Assembly (NCBI GenBank): GCA_963965975.1
Contig: OZ014416.1
Span: 5,270,001 to 5,334,000, forward strand
DNA: 64,000 nt
Origin: Xestospongia bergquistia
Lineage: Eukaryota; Porifera; Demospongiae; Haplosclerida; Petrosiidae
Direction of reading: 5' to 3'
Shown here: positions 59,620 through 64,000 of the stretch, piece after piece
Layout: every line of letters begins with the position of its first letter
Numbering within the stretch: the stretch's first letter is position 1
Made by a program: the position numbers and the translations under genes
The notes under the pieces: generated by a model
Told to the model about the DNA's origin: nothing
The model's database searches: none
Seen by the model: only the letters and a program-made list of their open reading frames with translations

Positions 59620-61320
59620 ATGATTTGAAGTTAAATCCACTGACTCTTAACAACTGTCAGCAATACCACTAAAAATTATTCCACCGAATCTCAAAGACCA
59701 ATTCTAGTTACTAAAATTGTTTCAACCATTTCTTCAATATAATATAGAGTATCCAGTAGATTCATACACTAAAATATTTATCTGTGGAAAACAAATGCTG
59801 GTAAAAGTTCTTTAGTTGCAGTTATATCATATCATGCTGACAATTAGTATTGTGACACTGATCCAGAAAAATGTGCTGAAGGTGTTGAATTACAAAACAT
59901 TGGAATTGACTACCACAGCATTCAAAGTAGGGAAATAGGAAATGTTGCAGGTCATAATGAATATTACAGTAGTGATGCTGCTGTGTTGGAAACATGCACT
60001 TCTATTAAATTCATCAGGTGTCTTTTTTGCTGTCAATTAATCCTGATGATGACAAGGAGACCATTAAGAAGGGTCTCTATTTTTGGTTTAACTTTGTGGA
60101 AAGTGTTTGCACAAACTTAAATACTTCAAATCAACTCATCATTGTTGGAAGCCATATCGATCTTGTACCTGATGTAAAGTCCATTGTTGATGGAATTAGA
60201 ACTGACGGGTTTCGTTTCAGAAATATAAGGGCTACCTGGCAATGGAATCAGAAGGTAATTAAGAGAGAGCTGTGAAGCTGCTGTGGACAGGAATGATAAG
60301 ATGAGCTATGGTTTTCTACAAAATCTTCAGGTTTTCGCATTAGCTTAGATGATTTCTGTTCATTATTAAAGGAAGAAACGAACCCTACCTTTTGTCTGAT
60401 AGATCTTGTTTGAAGGAGTTCTTAACTATCCTTGGAGACAAAGGTCTTATTTTGTACCAAGGTGAGTGGTTAATTGTTGACAAGAAAGCCCTGTTGACTG
60501 TAGTAAATTGCTCTATTCAATGAGAGTATCAATCATATTCAAAAACCTGTTGCCAGTAATACTGGGATAATGCCTGTATATACACTACCTACACTTTCTC
60601 TAACTACTTTTGATATGTTAGTCCATTTTTAACTAGTTGACAGTTCTGTCACCAAATGGACATGCATGCTGTCAATACTATCACTAACAATGTAGCACCT
60701 GAAGAATCATCTATAGAAAAGGATGAGATTTTTTTGTTTTTCCTGCTCTTATAGATGAGAAGAGGCCTCCTTCAGTGCTTAGTATGAAGCATGGATTGGG
60801 TTGGTGCTTATGGTGTCCCATCTTCATCAATTTCTGTCTCCAAGATTTTTACACATCCTTCTCTTTCATATAGCTTACAAATATTGTCTTCTTCATAATA
60901 AAGCTGGCTATGTAAACACCTGTCCAGAAATTCAAGAGTTACAATGTGACTGTACTATGTGGAAAATGGGATACTATGGAAAGATGAGAACAATACTGAG
61001 GTGATGGTGGAAGTCTCTGAAGACAACTGACATGTTACATACTTGTGTCTGACAATGAGTCAATACAAACTTGTTAAGTGCATACATCTCTTGTTAAAGA
61101 TGTCCTTAATCTTGAGAATGAATTATGTCCATGCAAAGCTAAGCAGTTTGTTATTTCTCGTGGAAATATTAAGAATGTGATTGATAAGAAATTAGACATT
61201 GCATTCTTTATGCTCTTGGAGAAATAGCACGAGGTGTTATACTTAGGTGTCATGTTTGTGATAACAATAGACTCTTCTTACCTGAAGCTCTTGATGTAAG
61301 GCTATCGTTAGTAAAAATAA
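59620..61320 (+). pseudogene. ROC-COR GTPase (ROCO family) pseudogene
   Basis: In order on plus: KLFQPFLQYNIEYPVDSYTK and IFICGK, then after a frameshift AGKSSLVAVISYHADN (P-loop, about 59780-59845); after a stop, AEGVELQNIGID and VAGHNEYYSSDAAVLE (the DxxG region, with Asn for Asp); then FLLSINPDDDKETIKKG and QLIIVGSHIDLVP (60018-60170, base-recognition region); then COR-like CLKEFLTILGDKGLILYQGE with WLIVDKK (60415-60490); FPALIDEKRPPS (about 60738); and a last block VKDVLNLENELCPCKAKQF with LGEIARGVILRCHVC (61095-61260). ROC-COR proteins are GTP-dependent dimeric switches, often with LRRs. Several frameshifts and stops show this copy is dead. Confidence 0.72.
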
Positions 61321-61610
61321 GCCATTCTTATGCATTGACCACCCAGGTGACCATTGCTCTTTTTAATGGCAATAACAGAGACTTACGCGGAAAATTTAAG
61401 CAGATTAACTCTTTATAAAAATATTATACGAAATTAATTATTGTGGGCGTGTCCGTTAATGCTAAATTAAAAACTGCCTGAGGAAACTTCATAAAATATT
61501 GCGTCTTGTTGTCTTAGAGAGTGTTCTGTTGCTATGCTAAGCTTTATATTCATCCTATGAGATCATTTAGACGTTTGTAATACAATGGATACTTGAACAA
61601 CCTTTTCTAG

Positions 61611-61635
61611 ATGACTACGTTCACGAGCGCTCGAG
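61611..61635 (+). CDS. Possible first exon
   Basis: ATG ACT ACG TTC ACG AGC GCT CGA G precedes a strong GTAAGTACG donor. The nearest acceptor (CCTTTACAG, 61751) leads to an in-frame TAG, so a partner exon could not be fixed. Confidence 0.25.
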
Positions 61636-61799
61636 GTAAGTACGTTGGTTGGAAGACAGTCTTTATGCTTATGTGTATTATTGCATAACAAATTCTGACC
61701 ATTATCTAAGTTAACAAATAATCTTATAGCACTTATACAACCCTTTACAGGTTGCTAGAACGTACGAAAATGAGAACAAGAATGTATAATTGTCATTGT

Positions 61800-62046
61800 G
61801 AAGTCAGGGAAGTGGTATCATCAAATTACTGTCTGCAGTGGCAAAGAGAGCTTAAATGAGGTACAGATCACTAGTTTTACTCGTTTATTAAAGGCTATTA
61901 ACACAGCAGCTGTGTTAGGAATGTATTTCATGCTTTACCATATTCCACTTGACTACTCTCTACTGTATGAAGCTCAAAAGTTACTGTTAGATGGAGGTAT
62001 GACAGAGGAAGTAGATTTTATCAAACAGAATGAAATCAGAAAATAG
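61800..62046 (+). CDS. Unrecognised coding exon
   Basis: Open for about 82 codons: SGKWYHQITVCSGKESLNEV, then FTRLLKAINTAAVLGMYFML and LLLDGGMTEEVDFIKQNEIR, then TAG. Composition is clearly protein-like, with helix-forming stretches. The 5' boundary is uncertain because the frame is blocked by TGA about 30 bp upstream and no clean acceptor lies between. It may be a remnant. Confidence 0.45.
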
Positions 62047-62123
62047 TATGTTAAAATTGGTATATTTAATATTTTAATTTTTATTTATTATAAAGTTTTG
62101 ATACTTAAACCAGTTACTTACTC

Positions 62124-62473
62124 CAGTTCTTATTGCTGCTCATCATGTTAATGGGCATTTGCCATCATTGGACATCTTCAGTGTTGAAAATGACTTTTTG
62201 TAATCTCACTAATAAGTTAACTGAGAAAGGACACTACATCCTTTATATGGGCCCTTCACCAGATACTAATAGATATATTCTTTACAACAAAATTTATATA
62301 CTAATAATTGTCATGATTATGTAGGCTATGTTGCCTATCTATTGAAAGATGAACAGAATGCAGCAGTCATTGGATCCTTTAAAGATATGACTAAAGTTGA
62401 AAGGTTACTGAATAAGAAATCATTGGTAGAAGTAGCTACAAATGAGTGTGAAGATATAAACACAGCTGTTAAA
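62124..62473 (+). pseudogene. Unrecognised coding remnant and possible exon
   Basis: PVLIAAHHVNGHLPSLDIFS is followed, one frame over, by LTNKLTEKGHYILYMGPSPD. From about 62324 a third piece reads YVAYLLKDEQNAAVIGSFKD and onward to an AAAGTAAAT donor at 62473. Each piece is protein-like, but they do not share a frame, so this is either a decayed gene or exons with missed boundaries. Family not recognised. Confidence 0.35.
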
Positions 62474-62574
62474 GTAAATCTTTTCACATTAATGTATAAC
62501 TAAGTATCAAGATCATATGTTTAGATTAGTTACCATTAGATATTGTTTACATTGAACAATACAGTGTGCTGTTT

Positions 62575-62795
62575 TGAAATTTCAAGATATTTTAGACATT
62601 GAAATTTCAAGATGCTTTCATTATTCTACCTTTACACTTAATAGTATGCTAGCAATCTTGCAATTTTAAGATAATTTAGGCATGTTTGTCACATTTTAAT
62701 TTTGTAGTTTGATATCTTGAAATTTCAAGACGATTTTCATTATTCTACCTTTATACTTTATAGTGTGCTAGCAATCTTGAAATTTCAAGATGCTG
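62575..62795 (+). repeat. Two 60-bp direct repeats with palindromic ends
   Basis: A segment with CATTATTCTACCTTTA and TGCTAGCAATCTTG occurs at about 62599 and 62719, 120 bp apart. The perfect palindrome CTTGAAATTTCAAG stands at 62716 and 62776, with near copies at 62574 and 62596. Confidence 0.75.
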
Positions 62796-62799
62796 TATC

Positions 62800-64000
62800 T
62801 ATTTTGTTGTTAATATGTATTTATCACAGATGTCTTCTATCTAACAACTACCTGGAGCAAGAAACCCAAGAGAGAACTTTTTGACAGTGACTATATATAT
62901 ATATTTTAAATTTATTCTCCTCATTTTAATCAATATAAGATGATGGATGATTTAGCTAACAATTTGTTATCTACAAAATGTTATTACTAGATGATAAAAT
63001 TGACAGAAAAAATGTCATTTCTACAATTTTTTCTAAAATTTAAACCAATTTTGCGAAAATAAATTGTAATTGGAAATTCTCCAATGAAAGTGGAAATGGT
63101 TTTGATATTTTGTTATATCTTTCCTCCAAAGAAGAATAAATTTCCTATGTAAAATGACTATTACAGACAATTTCAAACCTTAACTTACCAGTAATAATTC
63201 TTTCTCTAGCATTTTCTAAAATTTTGGGTAAAGAAACAACACTCACTTTTACAGTTGCCACGACAACACTGCATTAGTAACACCTGATTGGTAATGATTC
63301 AGAGAATTTGTAGAACTTGAAAGATATAACTGAGGACCTTGCATGACACGGAGCATACATGTACATATAATGATGTACAGATACAATGTGAGGAGATCAA
63401 AAGAGATTACTAGAGATACACACATACAATCACAGAGCAGTTTATGATGAGAGGAGGTAGAAAAGATATATTTTTCTTGAGACAAGTATGTATTCAGTTT
63501 TCTTGGCAGTTGATTCTCAGAAGTTGAGTGGGAATTCATTTATTAATAATGTTAATATCAGATTGAATGATAGTAAAGTTAGCAGTTGATGAAAATGAGG
63601 ATGATAGAAGAATCATTATAGCATAGACAATTAAATTTATAAAGGGAGAAAGAAGGAGTTTAATGATATCAATGATATATAGAATAAAAAGAAGTGGGCC
63701 CAGAATTTAATCTTGGGGAATAACAAATATATAAAGGAAGCACAAACTAACATTATCTATGAAGACTGTTCAGAGATGCGTAATTATCTATTTCTCTCTT
63801 ATTATATGCATGCCTTTTATATGCCACAACAGTAGGCATCAGCAATATACAAGCATAATAATGATACTAACCTTATAAAGTGAACAAGACATTGAAAATG
63901 AGAGCCACATTCAAATGACAACTTTGACCTGTACATTCTATTAATACAATACTCAACAATAACATGATTAATTGAAACCTGATTTGCAATAAGGAACCAC
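62800..64000. other. No convincing gene
   Basis: Both strands were read. A 96-codon minus ORF (63249-63539) has no recognisable domain and sits in low-complexity sequence. Nothing else is supported. Confidence 0.4.

Noticed and set aside
1-64000. CRISPR arrays, operons, rRNA or bacterial features
   Set aside because: The regular repeats are exon-intron modules of about 0.6 kb and a minisatellite without spacers. Splice signals throughout show eukaryotic DNA.

Overview
The window is animal nuclear DNA: AT-rich, with GT-AG introns, microsatellites, decayed transposons and no bacterial operon features. Ankyrin, death-domain, ROC-COR and amine-oxidase relatives together fit a demosponge genome such as Amphimedon. 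The species is inferred from this content; nothing in the sequence proves it.

Positions 1-40648 (minus strand): one very large ankyrin-repeat gene. Its start codon is at 40648 and it runs off the left edge. I could place 49 coding exons: a 13-codon first exon, then 48 exons that each encode one ankyrin repeat. Nearly all are 93, 99 or 102 bp, and every one begins and ends between codons (phase 0-0). Together they give about 1600 codons with no stop. The left 25 kb is a higher-order tandem array. A module of about 0.6 kb (one ankyrin exon plus intron) repeats 3 to 6 times, then a WGH-type exon and a DD-type exon follow, and the whole block repeats. Successive blocks hold 6, 5, 4, 3 and 5 modules. 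Two further, older blocks (25-37 kb) share a stretch of about 1.9 kb that looks identical. A short plus-strand ORF lies in the large intron of five blocks and differs between copies only by in-frame indels and a few substitutions.

Positions 40.6-44 kb: a decayed reverse-transcriptase-type mobile-element ORF (41.2-42.1 kb), and a MITE with long terminal inverted repeats and an 8-bp target duplication that interrupts an apparent minus-strand exon (43.2-43.9 kb).

Positions 44-50 kb: mostly noncoding, including an old duplication of about 1.5-2 kb, a GA-rich microsatellite and one possible small minus-strand ORF.

Positions 50-55.1 kb (plus strand): pieces of a gene with a death-domain exon, a row of three related short acidic Ser/Thr exons, a transmembrane exon and a short tail. 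Its frame cannot be closed throughout, so it may be damaged or partly mis-modelled. A 32-bp minisatellite with a telomere-like core lies within it.

Positions 57.4-62.5 kb: decayed genes. These are a flavin amine oxidase (L-amino-acid-oxidase type) pseudogene on minus, a hAT-like transposase fragment, a ROC-COR GTPase pseudogene and some unrecognised coding remnants on plus. The last 1.5 kb shows no convincing gene.
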